From positions 1 to 32,617 of the forward strand of contig NZ_CAMLJQ010000048.1 of assembly GCF_946480305.1 (NCBI RefSeq): DNA of 32,617 nucleotides, written 5' to 3'. The DNA is from an uncultured Caldimonas sp. (GTDB lineage Bacteria > Pseudomonadota > Gammaproteobacteria > Burkholderiales > Burkholderiaceae). The position numbers were made by a program, and so were the translations under genes. Shown one piece after another: positions 1 to 9,541 of this stretch. The notes under the pieces are model-generated. The model worked only from the letters and a program-made list of their open reading frames with translations. It searched no databases and was not told the origin of the DNA. Position 1 is the first letter of the stretch. The number at the start of each line of letters is the position of its first letter.

Positions 1-1
1 C

Positions 2-55
2 GACCTGAGCATTCACCGCATCACGGCCACGCCGGAGCGGGAAGTGAACTGGTGA
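2..55 (+). CDS. C-terminal tail of an upstream gene (partial)
   Basis: The window opens inside a reading frame that ends at a TGA at 53-55. Only about 17 residues are visible, ending in TPEREVNW, which is too little to assign a family. The reading is plausible because the frame has ordinary codon use for this genome and the next signals on this strand, a ribosome-binding site and a lipoprotein leader, come only about 125 bases later. It could also be a chance open stretch. Confidence 0.35.
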   Translation, partial: DLSIHRITATPEREVNW

Positions 56-196
56 ACGCACGGCGCGGTTGACATTCCGAAACCAGCTCGGCGCGGAGGC
101 TCCACGCGTTTCCCCTTCTGATCCCCTAGCTGCTGCAGCCCGGCGCCCGCCGCAGTTGCCAACCAAGAGCAGTACGAACCAGAGGAGGGCCTGACG

Positions 197-307
197 ATGA
201 AGGGCCTGATCGCCCTGTCACTGGCTGCTCTGGCGGCATGTTCCAGCACGGGCCGCCCTCACCGGCTCGAACAGGTCTTCGTGAAGGACTGGCGCGATGA
301 AGGTCGC
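197..307 (+). pseudogene. Lipoprotein leader without a plausible body (possible gene remnant)
   Basis: A strong ribosome-binding site (AGAGGAGG at 181-188) precedes an ATG whose product begins MKGLIALSLAALAACSST. This is a classic type II lipoprotein signal peptide: a basic n-region, a hydrophobic core and the lipobox LAAC with the acylated Cys at residue 15. After about 35 residues the frame runs, without a stop until 1189, antisense through the membrane-protein gene on the other strand. There it becomes an Arg/His/Gln-rich string typical of a shadow frame. The leader is therefore probably the 5' end of a small lipoprotein gene whose remainder was lost or frameshifted. A short lipoprotein reading into the antisense region cannot be excluded. 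Confidence 0.3.
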
Positions 308-1111
308 TCAGTTCGTCGCCGTCGTGAGCCGCGTGGTGCGCAGGTGCAATGCATGCACCGTCACCGCGGCGGCCAGCGCTGCCACCAGCGCAGCGACGAC
401 CGCCCCCACCCGGCCCGCCCACGGCAGGCTGGCGTGCAGCACGATGAAGAAGGCCGCGAAGCCGAACATGCCGCGCACGAAGCCGGTCAACAGCGCGATC
501 GTCGCCTGCGCGCCGTGACGCGGCATCGTGAAGCACGGCAGCACGTTGCCGGCGATCGGGATCGCCAGCAGCAGGCCGCTCACCATGGCGGGCAGCACGT
601 CGGCGCTGAGCATGATGACCGCTGCCGCCGACAACGCAGCCAGGAGGCGCCATGCGAGTTCGCTGCGAGGGATGGGCACGGGCCCGCCGGCAGGCAACCC
701 CAGCCCCGAGCGCCGGGCGCACCATTGCATGCCCTTGAGCCCGACCGCAGGCGCCACAGCTGCCAGCAGGTAGACCGCGGCCGCCGGCAGTTCGAGCAAC
801 GACAGCAGCCAGCCGCCGCCGACGATCGTGAGATTGGCGCCCAGCAGGCCCCACCACCAGGGGCGGCCGTTCGCGGCCGTGGCCGCGAACACCAGCAGGT
901 GCGCAATGGTGGCCGGCAGGCACACGAGCGTTGCGAGCGCAATGCCGGCGGCATGGTCCTGCGGCTGCTGGAACAACACGAACACCATGATCGGCCCGCC
1001 GATCACCGGCATGCCGGCCAGCGCACCGCCCACCCCGTGGCCGTAGCGGCGCGAGACGAGCGAAGCCAGCAGGACCGAGGCGGCAACGAACGCGAGCTTC
1101 AGGAAGAACAC
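308..1111 (-). CDS. Uncharacterised polytopic membrane protein
   Basis: This is a 267-residue, very hydrophobic protein with about eight predicted membrane segments spread along its length and no large soluble domain. The start chosen is a GTG preceded by a G-rich stretch (GGCGGGGGG) at a suitable distance. I do not recognise the family. The N-terminal segment has glycine-rich helices (GGALAGMPVIGGP) that recall small-molecule permeases, but no diagnostic motif is visible. It is the last gene of a leftward operon after the TRAP binding protein, with a gap of 55 bases. A transport or membrane role linked to the substrate of the neighbouring oxoprolinase-like enzyme is an inference from context only. 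Confidence 0.75.
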   Translation of the reverse strand: MFFLKLAFVAASVLLASLVSRRYGHGVGGALAGMPVIGGPIMVFVLFQQPQDHAAGIALATLVCLPATIAHLLVFAATAANGRPWWWGLLGANLTIVGGGWLLSLLELPAAAVYLLAAVAPAVGLKGMQWCARRSGLGLPAGGPVPIPRSELAWRLLAALSAAAVIMLSADVLPAMVSGLLLAIPIAGNVLPCFTMPRHGAQATIALLTGFVRGMFGFAAFFIVLHASLPWAGRVGAVVAALVAALAAAVTVHALHLRTTRLTTATN

Positions 1112-1166
1112 GCGCCCCCCGCCGCACTGGACGCACGTTCAGCCATTCGTCGCGCCGCGCTCGTCG

Positions 1167-2198
1167 TCAACGGGTGGCCGCCTGGGTGAAGTACGGCAGG
1201 AACACCGCGTTGCCGAGCCCGTTGGTCGACCGGATCCATTCGAGCGAGAACTTCTCGCCCAAGCGCTTCAGCTCGCGTGTCAGGATCGGGCCGGGAGGCT
1301 CCACGCTCATGCCGCGTGCCTGCAGCGTCTGCTTGCCGGCACGCGCGGTCTCTTCGCTCAGCTGCCAGCCGCGCTGCTGCGCCTGGGCGGCACTTTCGAG
1401 CACCGCACGCTGCTGCTGCGGCGTGAGGCTCTCGAAAGCCGCCACGCTGACCGTCACCGCGTTCTTCGGGATCCATGCATTGACGTCGTAGAAATGCTTC
1501 ATGCCCGTCCACGCCTGGCTTTCGACCCCGGTGGCCGCGGACGTGATCATCGCGTCGATCTGACCGGCCTTCAGCGCGGCGGGCAGATCGACCGCGCTCA
1601 CCTCGACCGGTTGCGCCTGCACGTAAGACGCGAAGCGACGGGTGGTGTCGTTGTAGACGCGGATGCGCAGCCCGCGCAGATCGCCGATGCCCTGCAACGG
1701 CCGGTTCGAGTACAGCCCCTGGGGCGGCCAGGGCACGTCGAACAGCACGCGCAGCCCGATCGCCTTGGCGCTGTCGTTGATCGGCTGGCGCGCCAGTTCG
1801 GCGAGTCGTTGGGCGTCCGCATAGCCGGACACGACGAACGGTATCGCGTCGACGCCGGCCATTGGCAAGGAGCCGGCGGTGGCGCTGAGCAGCACCTCGC
1901 CGGCCTCGAAGCGCCCTTCTTTCACGCCGGCCAGGATCTCCGGCAGCTTGGCGAGCTTGCCACCAGCATGCACCTCGATCGTCAAGGCGCCGCCGGTGGC
2001 GGCTTTCACGTCCTGCGCGAACTGCTCGATGTTGCGGGCATGGAAGCCATCGGCTGCATAGCCGGTGGCCAGCCGCCACGTTCGTGTGGTGGCTGCTGCA
2101 GCCGCCCGGCTGGGCGACAACCCCGCTGCAAGCGGCCAGACGACCGCCGCCTGCAACAGGGCGCGACGGCGCAGCCTGCCGTCGCCCTCCTGAGTCAT
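1167..2198 (-). CDS. TRAP transporter substrate-binding protein, DctP family (first copy)
   Basis: This is a 343-residue periplasmic solute-binding protein of the tripartite ATP-independent periplasmic (TRAP) family. The N-terminus carries a twin-arginine type leader (LRRRALLQAA, then a hydrophobic stretch ending in Ala-rich sequence), suggesting Tat export. Family signatures include the GDLRGLRIRVYND segment, whose Arg normally binds the substrate carboxylate, and the DVNAWIPKNAV region. The ATG at 2198 is preferred because the upstream in-frame ATG at 2243 lies inside the preceding gene. It follows the oxoprolinase-like gene by about 20 bases, so they are probably co-transcribed. It is clearly paralogous to the DctP protein at 6720-7691. 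No permease gene follows it, so it may share the permeases encoded on the other strand. The substrate is unknown and probably a small organic acid or lactam. Confidence 0.92.
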   Translation of the reverse strand: MTQEGDGRLRRRALLQAAVVWPLAAGLSPSRAAAAATTRTWRLATGYAADGFHARNIEQFAQDVKAATGGALTIEVHAGGKLAKLPEILAGVKEGRFEAGEVLLSATAGSLPMAGVDAIPFVVSGYADAQRLAELARQPINDSAKAIGLRVLFDVPWPPQGLYSNRPLQGIGDLRGLRIRVYNDTTRRFASYVQAQPVEVSAVDLPAALKAGQIDAMITSAATGVESQAWTGMKHFYDVNAWIPKNAVTVSVAAFESLTPQQQRAVLESAAQAQQRGWQLSEETARAGKQTLQARGMSVEPPGPILTRELKRLGEKFSLEWIRSTNGLGNAVFLPYFTQAATR

Positions 2199-2217
2199 TG
2201 TGGTTGTGTGATGTCCC

Positions 2218-5200
2218 TCATTCAGCTTGTCCATAGCCGCCACCTCCGGGCGTTTCGATCACGAACTGGTCACCGGCTCCCATCTCCACCGAGCCGATGT
2301 GCGTGAGCTGCTGCGTCGATCCGTCCGCGCGCAGCACGTAGTTGCGCCCGGGTTCGCCCGCGGCGCCCCCCGCCAGCCCGAAGGCAGCGGTCGACCGGCC
2401 GTTCGACAGGATCGAGGCCGTCATGGGTTCGAGGAAGCGCACGACGCGCGTGCCGCCGTCACCGCCGCGGAAGCGGCCCGCGCCACCCGAGCCGGCGCGG
2501 ATCTCGAAGCGCTCCAGCCGCACGGGGTAGCGGAACTCCAGCACCTCGGGGTCCGTGAGGCGGGAGTTGGTCATGTGGGTCTGCACGACGCTGGTGCCGT
2601 CGAAGCCGCGCACCGCCCGGCCGTCGGCACCGATGTCGATGCCGGCGCCGGAGCCGCCGGCAATGGTTTCGTAGTACTGGTACTCGTCGTTGCCGAAGGT
2701 GAAGTTGTTCATCGTCGGCTGGCTGCCGGCCAGCACGCCGAGCGCACCGTACAGCGCGTTGGTCACGCAGGTCGACACTTCCACGTTGCCTGCCACCACG
2801 GCGGCGGGCGGGCGCGGGTTCAGCATCGAGCCTTCCGGCACGATCACCTCGATCGGCTTCAGGCAGCCGGCGTTCAGCGGAATGTCGTCATCGACCAGGG
2901 TACGGAACACGTAGAGCACGGCGGCCATCGTCACCGCGCGGGGCGCGTTGAAGTTGTTGGGCATCTGCTCCGACGTGCCGCTGAAGTCGACCACGGCCGA
3001 GCGCTTTTCGCGGTCGATCTTGATCGCGACCTGGATCTGCGAGCCGTTGTCCAGCGGCAGGATGAAGCGGCCGTCACGCGTCAAGGCCGGGTCGAGGCGC
3101 GCAATTGCCATGCGCACGCTTTCCTCGGCGTTGTCCTGCACGTGCTTCATGTAGGCCTGCACCGTCGCCAGGCCGAACTGCTTGACCATCGAGCGCAGCT
3201 CCTGCACGCCCTTCTCGTTGGCGGCGATCTGCGCGCGCAGGTCGGCAATGTTCTGCTGCGGGTTGCGCGCGGGCCAAGTGCCGCTGCCGAGCAGCTCGAC
3301 CATCTCGGCCTCGCGGAAGCGGCCGGCCTCGACCAGCTTGACGTTGTCGAGCAACACGCCTTCCTCGTCGATGGTGCGCGAGAACGGAGGCATGGAGCCC
3401 GGCGTGATGCCGCCGATGTCGGCGTGGTGGCCGCGCGAGGCCACGTAGAACAGCACGCTCTTGGCAGCGTCGTCGAACACCGGCGTCACGACGGTCACGT
3501 CCGGCAGATGGGTGCCGCCGTGGTACGGGTCGTTCAGCACGTACACGTCGCCGGGCTTCATGTCCGGGTTGCGCTCGATCACCGTCTTGATCGATTCGCT
3601 CATCGAGCCCAGGTGCACCGGCATGTGCGGCGCGTTGGCGATCAGGTTGCCCTGCGCATCGAACAGCGCGCACGAGAAGTCCAGCCGCTCCTTGATGTTC
3701 ACCGAGTAGGCGGTGTTCTGCAGGCGCAGGCCCATCTGCTCGGCGATGTTCATGAACAGGTTGTTGAACACCTCCAGCATCACCGGGTCGACCTCGGTGC
3801 CCACCGCGTTGAGCTGGCGGCGCGGCTGCACGCGGGTGAGCTCGATGTGGTCGCGGCCCGTCAGCACGGCTTGCCAGCCGGGCTCGACGACCGTGGTCGC
3901 GGTGCGCTCGGCAATGATCGCCGGGCCATCGATCACCGCACCGGGAGCCATGTCGTCGCGGCGGTAGAGCGTGGCATCCTGCCAGCCGTCGTCGGTGTAC
4001 ATGCGGACCACGGCATGGGCGGTCGGGCGGTGGCGCTCGGCAGCCTGCGCTGCCTCTTCCGGCGTTTCGCCGGGGCCCACGGCCTCGATCGAGACGGACT
4101 CGATCACCAGACCCTTGTCAGGCATCAGGAACGCGAAGCGCGTGCGGTACGAGGCCTCGAACGCGGCGCGGATCTCGTCGATGCTGCCGAGCGGCACCAC
4201 CAGCGAGGTGTCGGTGCCCTCGTAGCGCACGTGCACCTTGGGCAGCATCTTCACGTCGGCCGGCTTGAAGCCCTGGCGCACGATCTCTTCCTGTGCGTCG
4301 GTGCCGATGCGGTCGAGCGTGGCGCGGGCGCTGCTCAGGCCTTCGGTCGTCAACGGCTGCTCGATCGCGGCTTCCCGCATCGCGATCTGGTCGGCCAGGC
4401 CCATGCCGTAGGCCGACAACACGCCGGCCAGCGGGTGCACGAACACCCGCGTCATGCCCAGCGCATCGGCCACCAGGCAGGCGTGCTGGCCACCGGCGCC
4501 GCCGAAGCACTGCAGCGTATATTGCGTGACGTCGTAGCCGCGGGCCACCGAGATCTTCTTCACGGCATTCGCCATGTTCTGCACGGCGATCTGCAGGAAG
4601 CCCTGAGCCAGCTCTTCCGGCGTGACCTTGCGGGCCGTCTTGCGGCGCACGTCGTCGGCCATCGCTTCGAACTTCTTCACCACCGCGTCGCGGTCGAGCG
4701 CTTCGTCTGCGTGCGGTCCGAACACCTTCGGGAAGTACTCGGGCTGGATCTTGCCGAGCATCACGTTGGCGTCGGTCGTCGCGAGCGGGCCGCCGCGGCG
4801 ATAGCAGGCGGGGCCGGGGTTGGCACCGGCCGACTCGGGGCCCACGCGCAGGCGCGCGCCGTCGAACGAGAGGATGGAGCCGCCGCCGGCCGCCACCGTG
4901 TGGATGCTCATCATCGGCGCGCGCATGCGCACACCGGCCACCTGTGTCTCGAACGCGCGCTCGAATTCCCCCGCGTAATGCGACACGTCGGTGGACGTGC
5001 CGCCCATGTCGAAGCCGATCACCTTCTCGTGGCCGCCGGACACCGCCGTGCGCACCATGCCGACGATGCCGCCCGCCGGGCCGGAGAGGATCGCGTCCTT
5101 GCCCTGGAAGCGGTCGGCCTGCGTCAGGCCACCGGACGACTGCATGAAGTACAGCGGCACGCCGGGCATCTCGTTCGCAACCTGCTCGACGTAGCGGCGC

Positions 5201-5868
5201 AGGATGGGCGACAGGTAGGCATCGACGACGGTGGTGTCGCCACGCGAGACGTACTTCATCAGCGGGCTGACCTCGTGCGAGACCGACACCTGCGTGAAGC
5301 CCACGTAGTGCGCCAGTTCGGCTGCCTGCTTCTCGTGCTCGGTGTAGCGGTAGCCATGCATGAACACGATGGCGCACGCGCGGATGCCGTCGTCGTACGC
5401 CTTCTGCAGCGCGTTGCGCAGGCCCGAGCCGTCGAGCGCCTCGACCTCTTCGCCATGCGCACCGACGCGCTCGTCGGCCTCGATCACGCGCTCGTACAGC
5501 AGTTCGGGCAGCACGATGTGGCGGTCGAACAGGCGCGGCCGGTTCTGGTAGGCAATGCGCAATGCATCACGGAAGCCACGCGTGGTGACGAGCACCGTGC
5601 GATCACCCTTGCGCTCGAGCAGTGCGTTGGTCGCAACCGTCGTGCCCATCTTCACGCACTCGACGCGATCCGCCGTGATCAATTCGTCTTGCTGCAACCC
5701 GAGCAGCCGGCGTATACCTTCGACTGCCGCATCACGGTACTGCTCGGGGTTTTCCGAGAGCAGCTTGGCGGTGGTCAGGGAGCCATCCGGCCGCTTGGCA
5801 ACGATGTCGGTGAACGTGCCTCCGCGGTCGATCCAGAACTGCCAGCGGTCGGTCGAGGTGGTGGTCAT
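2218..5868 (-). CDS. Fused hydantoinase/5-oxoprolinase family protein (HyuA-HyuB)
   Basis: This 1216-residue protein joins both halves of the hydantoinase/oxoprolinase family in one chain, as in ATP-dependent 5-oxoprolinase. Residues 1 to about 690 are the HyuA part, with the actin-like ATP-binding signatures [10 protein letters not shown] (14-23) and [13 protein letters not shown] (about 295), and AAGGGSI further on. From about residue 692 ([10 protein letters not shown]) the HyuB part follows, with [26 protein letters not shown] and [12 protein letters not shown]. The family hydrolyses cyclic amides such as 5-oxoproline or hydantoins using ATP; some members are carboxylases. The full length matches fused family members. 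The ATG at 5868 has GGAG about eight bases upstream. It sits between a winged-helix regulator and a TRAP binding protein, suggesting that the transported solute is the enzyme's substrate. The exact substrate cannot be read from sequence. Confidence 0.93.
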   Translation of the reverse strand: MTTTSTDRWQFWIDRGGTFTDIVAKRPDGSLTTAKLLSENPEQYRDAAVEGIRRLLGLQQDELITADRVECVKMGTTVATNALLERKGDRTVLVTTRGFRDALRIAYQNRPRLFDRHIVLPELLYERVIEADERVGAHGEEVEALDGSGLRNALQKAYDDGIRACAIVFMHGYRYTEHEKQAAELAHYVGFTQVSVSHEVSPLMKYVSRGDTTVVDAYLSPILRRYVEQVANEMPGVPLYFMQSSGGLTQADRFQGKDAILSGPAGGIVGMVRTAVSGGHEKVIGFDMGGTSTDVSHYAGEFERAFETQVAGVRMRAPMMSIHTVAAGGGSILSFDGARLRVGPESAGANPGPACYRRGGPLATTDANVMLGKIQPEYFPKVFGPHADEALDRDAVVKKFEAMADDVRRKTARKVTPEELAQGFLQIAVQNMANAVKKISVARGYDVTQYTLQCFGGAGGQHACLVADALGMTRVFVHPLAGVLSAYGMGLADQIAMREAAIEQPLTTEGLSSARATLDRIGTDAQEEIVRQGFKPADVKMLPKVHVRYEGTDTSLVVPLGSIDEIRAAFEASYRTRFAFLMPDKGLVIESVSIEAVGPGETPEEAAQAAERHRPTAHAVVRMYTDDGWQDATLYRRDDMAPGAVIDGPAIIAERTATTVVEPGWQAVLTGRDHIELTRVQPRRQLNAVGTEVDPVMLEVFNNLFMNIAEQMGLRLQNTAYSVNIKERLDFSCALFDAQGNLIANAPHMPVHLGSMSESIKTVIERNPDMKPGDVYVLNDPYHGGTHLPDVTVVTPVFDDAAKSVLFYVASRGHHADIGGITPGSMPPFSRTIDEEGVLLDNVKLVEAGRFREAEMVELLGSGTWPARNPQQNIADLRAQIAANEKGVQELRSMVKQFGLATVQAYMKHVQDNAEESVRMAIARLDPALTRDGRFILPLDNGSQIQVAIKIDREKRSAVVDFSGTSEQMPNNFNAPRAVTMAAVLYVFRTLVDDDIPLNAGCLKPIEVIVPEGSMLNPRPPAAVVAGNVEVSTCVTNALYGALGVLAGSQPTMNNFTFGNDEYQYYETIAGGSGAGIDIGADGRAVRGFDGTSVVQTHMTNSRLTDPEVLEFRYPVRLERFEIRAGSGGAGRFRGGDGGTRVVRFLEPMTASILSNGRSTAAFGLAGGAAGEPGRNYVLRADGSTQQLTHIGSVEMGAGDQFVIETPGGGGYGQAE

Positions 5869-5916
5869 GGGTGGCTCCGGTGCTTGGTCCCTTTGCAGGG
5901 GAAGAAAGGTTGAGGG

Positions 5917-6465
5917 TCAGAGTGAGGCGGCGGCTCTCGCTGCCTGGTCATACACGCCGGAGAGCACGCGCAGCAGGCGCGCGAGCTCCCCGATCTGTTG
6001 GTTCAGTGCGTCGTCTGCCTTCAGTGCATTGATGAGGCAGTTCTCGCGGATCTCGCGGTAGCGCTCGACGTGCTGGCGGCCAAGGTCGGTCGTGGCGTAG
6101 GTCACGTCCTTGCCGTTGCGGCTGGACTGCACGACGCCCAGGCCCTGCAGCTTCTTGAGCGAGTAGTTGATGAGGTGCGTGTCCTCGACATTCATGATGA
6201 AGCAGATGTCGGACAGGCGCTTGTCGCGGGCGCGGTGGTTGACGTGGTGCAGCACCAGCACGTCCAGCGGCGTCAGCTCGCGCAGACCCGCGGCCGACAT
6301 GCAATGCACGATCCAGCGCGAGAACGCGTTGTTCGAGACGATCAGGCCGAATTCGAACTCGCTCAGCTCCTTGCTGCGCGGCGACACGAGATGGGCGGAC
6401 GACACGATCTCGTGGTGCGTGGCGTCGGCCTCGTCTGCAGCGGTGATCTTGCTCTTGCGATTCAT
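5917..6465 (-). CDS. Winged-helix MarR-like transcriptional regulator
   Basis: This is a 182-residue DNA-binding protein. The central part (TPLDVLVLHHVNHRARDKRL, then a helix and LINYSLKKLQGLGVVQSS) is a winged helix of the MarR-like type, with the recognition helix region DICFIMNVEDTHLINYSL and a wing around NGKDVTYATTD. The C-terminal third is helical and probably forms the dimer interface. The ATG at 6465 has AAGGG eight bases upstream; an in-frame ATG at 6486 would add seven residues. It is the first gene of the leftward operon, 48 bases before the oxoprolinase-like gene, and is divergent from the TRAP operon. It therefore probably controls both from the 6466-6719 region. Confidence 0.85.
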   Translation of the reverse strand: MNRKSKITAADEADATHHEIVSSAHLVSPRSKELSEFEFGLIVSNNAFSRWIVHCMSAAGLRELTPLDVLVLHHVNHRARDKRLSDICFIMNVEDTHLINYSLKKLQGLGVVQSSRNGKDVTYATTDLGRQHVERYREIRENCLINALKADDALNQQIGELARLLRVLSGVYDQAARAAASL

Positions 6466-6542
6466 GGGTGAACCCTTCTGGTTCATCGCACCTTTGCTGT
6501 GCATTCCGCACCCATGAAGGGCACTGCCAGCGCGCTGCGATG

Positions 6543-6590
6543 GTTGAAACTGTAGCTCAAGTTGAAAACAAAATGCCAACAAAATGTCGA
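6543..6590. promoter_or_regulatory. Divergent promoter region with repeated AT-rich boxes (candidate operator)
   Basis: The gap between the divergent regulator and TRAP operons (6466-6719) is AT-richer than its surroundings. It holds two direct-repeat pairs: GTTGAAAC (6543) and GTTGAAAAC (6561), and ACAAAATG at 6568 and again at 6579, exactly 11 bases apart, about one helical turn. A small dyad, TCAAGTTGA, lies at 6557-6565. Such spacing suits binding of a regulator dimer, most simply the neighbouring winged-helix protein. The assignment is an inference from position and repetition. Confidence 0.4.
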
Positions 6591-6719
6591 CGTATCGGGA
6601 AAACACTGATATCACTTCATCGTCAGTTCCTTACATTTCAGTCAGCAAGCTCTGGCCTTGATCTTGCAAGTTTGCCAACACCCGCGGCGCCCGCCGCGCT
6701 CAACTCGCTAGGAGTCAAC

Positions 6720-7691
6720 ATGTTCAAGACGTCTCTTGCCGCCGTCGCGCTCAGCGGACTGGCGCTCAACGCCTACGCGCAAACCAAGTGGGATCTGGCC
6801 TCTGCCTACCCCGGCACGAACTTCCACACCGAGAACCTGGTGCAGTTCGCCAAGGAGGCGGAAGCGGCTTCCGGCGGCAAGCTGGCGATCACCGTCCACT
6901 CGAACGCGTCGCTGTTCAAGGCGCCGGAGATCAAGCGTGCCGTGCAAGGCAACCAGGCACAGATGGGCGAGATCCTGCTGAGCGCGTACCAGAACGAATG
7001 GCAGATCTTCGGCCTGGACGGCATCCCCTTCCTGGCCGACAGCTACCCCGAAGCGCGCAAGCTGTACCAGGCGCAGAAGCCGGTGCTGCAGAAGAAGCTG
7101 GCCGATCAGGGCATGATGCTGCTGTACTCGGTGCCCTGGCAGCCGCAGGGCCTGTACTCGAAGAAGCCGGTCAACACCTTCGCCGACCTGAAGGGCAGCA
7201 AGTGGCGCGCGTACAACCCGGCCACCGCCCGCATCGCCGAACTGATCGGTGCACAGCCGGTCACCGTGCAGGCGGCCGAACTGTCGCAGGCGATGGCCAC
7301 CGGCGTGGTGGAGTCGTTCATGACCTCCAGTTCCACCGGCTACGACAGCAAGACCTACGAGCACATCAAGTACTACTACAACGCCCAGGCCTGGCTGCCG
7401 AAGAACGCCGTGCTGGTGAACAAGAAGGCCTTCGACTCGCTCGACAAGGCCGCGCAGGACGGCATCCTGAAGGCCGCCGCTGCCGCTGAAGAGCGCGGCT
7501 GGAAGGTCTCCGAAGCCAAGGACCGCGAGTACCTCGGCCTGCTGAAGAAGAACGGCATGGAGATCGCCGAGCCGTCGCCGCAACTCAAGACCGATCTGCG
7601 CAAGAACGTCGGCACCACGATGCTGAACGAGTGGATCGAGAAGGCCGGCCCCGAGGGCAAGGCCATCGTCGACGCCTACCAGAAGCTCTGA
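6720..7691 (+). CDS. TRAP transporter substrate-binding protein, DctP family (second copy)
   Basis: This is a 323-residue periplasmic binding protein with a Sec signal peptide (MFKTSLAAVALSGLALNAYA, cleavage before QTKW). The mature part aligns along its length with the first DctP copy in this window: FHTENLVQFAKEAEAASGG matches FHARNIEQFAQDVKAATGG, PWQPQGLYSKKP matches PWPPQGLYSNRP, and AQAWLPKNAVLV matches VNAWIPKNAVTV. The carboxylate-binding Arg is in LKGSKWRAYNPA. The ATG at 6720 is chosen because GGAGT lies just upstream and the signal peptide starts there; the longer open frame upstream is intergenic. It heads a three-gene TRAP operon with the permease genes one base and 10 bases after each stop. 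Confidence 0.95.
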   Translation: MFKTSLAAVALSGLALNAYAQTKWDLASAYPGTNFHTENLVQFAKEAEAASGGKLAITVHSNASLFKAPEIKRAVQGNQAQMGEILLSAYQNEWQIFGLDGIPFLADSYPEARKLYQAQKPVLQKKLADQGMMLLYSVPWQPQGLYSKKPVNTFADLKGSKWRAYNPATARIAELIGAQPVTVQAAELSQAMATGVVESFMTSSSTGYDSKTYEHIKYYYNAQAWLPKNAVLVNKKAFDSLDKAAQDGILKAAAAAEERGWKVSEAKDREYLGLLKKNGMEIAEPSPQLKTDLRKNVGTTMLNEWIEKAGPEGKAIVDAYQKL

Positions 7692-7692
7692 C

Positions 7693-8202
7693 ATGCGCCG
7701 GCTGCTCGACTTTCTGTATGACAGTGCCGTCGGTCTGGCGGCCCTGTTCATGGTCGGCACGCTGGCAATGGTCCTGGCCAGCATGTTGGACCGCATCGTG
7801 ACGCTGCCGATCCGCGGCATCGACGCGTATGCGGGCTACTGCATGGCCGGGGCCGGCTTCCTGGCCCTGGCGCACACGCTCAAGCGCGGCGAGCACATCC
7901 GTGTGACCCTGCTGCTCAACAGCGTGGGCCCCAAGACCAAGCGCGTGCTGGAACTGTGGAGCCTGTCGGTGGCGGTGCTGCTCAGCGGTTCGTTCGCTTT
8001 CTACAGCGCACGCCTCGTCTGGGAGTCGCACTCGTTCAACGACATCTCCACCGGCAACGACGCCACGCCGCTGTGGATCCCGCAGCTTTCGATGGCGATC
8101 GGCGCGGTGATCTTCTTCATCGCCTTTGTCGACGAATGGTGGCTGGAAGTACGCGGCAAGCGGGTCGCCCCGGTGTCCGCCGAGCTCAAGCTCAACGAGT
8201 GA
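7693..8202 (+). CDS. TRAP transporter small permease, DctQ family
   Basis: This is a 169-residue inner-membrane protein with four predicted membrane helices: residues about 10-30, 45-65, 85-110 and 130-150. This is the usual topology and length of the DctQ subunit. The segment YCMAGAGFLALAHTLKRGEHIRV matches the family's typical second helix and following loop (AHTLKRGEHIRV). DctQ pairs with the large permease encoded next and helps receive the loaded binding protein. It starts one base after the binding-protein stop codon, so translation is probably coupled. Confidence 0.93.
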   Translation: MRRLLDFLYDSAVGLAALFMVGTLAMVLASMLDRIVTLPIRGIDAYAGYCMAGAGFLALAHTLKRGEHIRVTLLLNSVGPKTKRVLELWSLSVAVLLSGSFAFYSARLVWESHSFNDISTGNDATPLWIPQLSMAIGAVIFFIAFVDEWWLEVRGKRVAPVSAELKLNE

Positions 8203-8212
8203 GAAGTACATC

Positions 8213-9514
8213 ATGAACGACCTGTTGATCACGACGCTGCTGATCCTCAGCCTGTTCGCGCTGCTGGGCAGTGGTGTGTGGATCGGGCTCACGCTGACCG
8301 GCGTGGCCTGGATCGGCATGCAGCTGTTCAGCGCGCGGCCGGCCGGCGATGCGATGGCGGTCACCATCTGGGGCTCGGCTTCATCGTGGACGTTGACGGC
8401 ATTGCCGCTGTTCGTCTGGATGGGCGAGATCCTCTTCCGCACCAAGCTGTCGGAAGACATGTTCAAGGGACTCGCGCCCTGGATGAACCGCCTGCCCGGG
8501 CGCCTGCTGCACACCAACGTGATCGGCTGCACGATCTTCGCGGCGGTGTCGGGCTCGAGTGCCGCCACGTGCGCGACGATCGGCAAGATGGCGCTGCCTG
8601 AGCTGAAGTCGCGCGGCTACCCCGACCACATCGCGGTGGGCTCGCTGGCAGGCGCCGGCACGCTGGGGTTGCTGATTCCGCCGTCGCTGATCATGATCGT
8701 CTACGGCGTCACCGCCGACGTGTCGATCGCCAGGCTGTTCGCGGCCGGCGTGATCCCCGGCCTGATGGTCGCGGCCCTGATGATGGGCTACGTGATGATG
8801 TGGGCGTGGCTGAACCCCGGCAAGGTGCCTTCGGCCGACCGCTCGATGAGCTTCTTCGAAAAGCTGAAGGAATCCCGCAGCCTGATCCCGGTGGTGCTGC
8901 TGATCATCGCCGTGCTCGGGTCCATCTATTCCGGCGTCGCCACCGCCACCGAGGCCGCCGGCCTGGGCGTGGTGGGCTCGCTGGCGCTGTCGGCCTTCCA
9001 GGGTTCGCTGAACTGGAAGACCTTCCGCGACTCGCTGATGGGCGCGACGCGGCTGTACTGCATGATCGCGCTGATCCTGTCGGGCGCCGCGTTCCTCACG
9101 CTGTCGATGGGCTACATCGGCCTGCCGCGCCACCTGGCGGAATGGATCGCCTCGCTGGGCCTGTCGCCGTTCATGCTGATCGTCGCACTGATGGTGTTCT
9201 ACATCGTGCTCGGCTGCTTCCTCGACGGCATCTCGGTCATCGTGCTGACGATGGGCGTCGTGCTGCCGATCGTGCATGCGGCCGGCATCGACCCGATCTG
9301 GTTCGGCATCTTCCTCGTGCTGGTCGTCGAGATGGCGCAGATCACGCCGCCGGTGGGCTTCAACCTCTTCGTGCTGCAAGGCATGACCGGGCGCGAACTT
9401 CCGTGGATCGCCAAGGCGTCGGCCCCGATGTTCTTCCTGCTGGTCGGCGCCGTGGCACTGCTCTACGTGTTCCCCGGTATCGCGACCTGGCTGCCCAAGC
9501 AGATCATGGGCTGA
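8213..9514 (+). CDS. TRAP transporter large permease, DctM family
   Basis: This is a 433-residue protein with about twelve membrane helices, the sodium- or proton-coupled translocating subunit of a TRAP transporter. Family features include GSSAATCATIGKMALPEL, the GTLGLLIPPSLIMIVYG re-entrant hairpin region, and the C-terminal EMAQITPPVGFNLFVLQG, which mirrors the first hairpin. The ATG at 8213 is chosen because it lies 10 bases after the DctQ stop with GAGAAG upstream; a longer in-frame start would overlap DctQ. The gene converges with the lipase foldase gene and is followed by a hairpin terminator inside that gene's 3' end. Confidence 0.95.
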   Translation: MNDLLITTLLILSLFALLGSGVWIGLTLTGVAWIGMQLFSARPAGDAMAVTIWGSASSWTLTALPLFVWMGEILFRTKLSEDMFKGLAPWMNRLPGRLLHTNVIGCTIFAAVSGSSAATCATIGKMALPELKSRGYPDHIAVGSLAGAGTLGLLIPPSLIMIVYGVTADVSIARLFAAGVIPGLMVAALMMGYVMMWAWLNPGKVPSADRSMSFFEKLKESRSLIPVVLLIIAVLGSIYSGVATATEAAGLGVVGSLALSAFQGSLNWKTFRDSLMGATRLYCMIALILSGAAFLTLSMGYIGLPRHLAEWIASLGLSPFMLIVALMVFYIVLGCFLDGISVIVLTMGVVLPIVHAAGIDPIWFGIFLVLVVEMAQITPPVGFNLFVLQGMTGRELPWIAKASAPMFFLLVGAVALLYVFPGIATWLPKQIMG

Positions 9515-9541
9515 CCAAGGAGCGCGCGGCAGCCGCGCCGC

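Noticed and set aside
2199..2243. Extended start of the first TRAP binding protein at 2243
   Set aside because: It lies within the preceding coding sequence and would place 15 unlikely residues before the export leader.
2227..5913. A very long open frame antisense to the oxoprolinase-like gene
   Set aside because: Its translation is His/Arg/Ala/Val-rich with no domain pattern, as expected for the shadow of a high-GC gene; the opposite strand has strong family motifs and a ribosome-binding site.
6468..6719. N-terminal extension of the second TRAP binding protein
   Set aside because: The extension covers the AT-rich divergent control region and would bury the clear signal peptide; the ATG at 6720 has its own ribosome-binding site.
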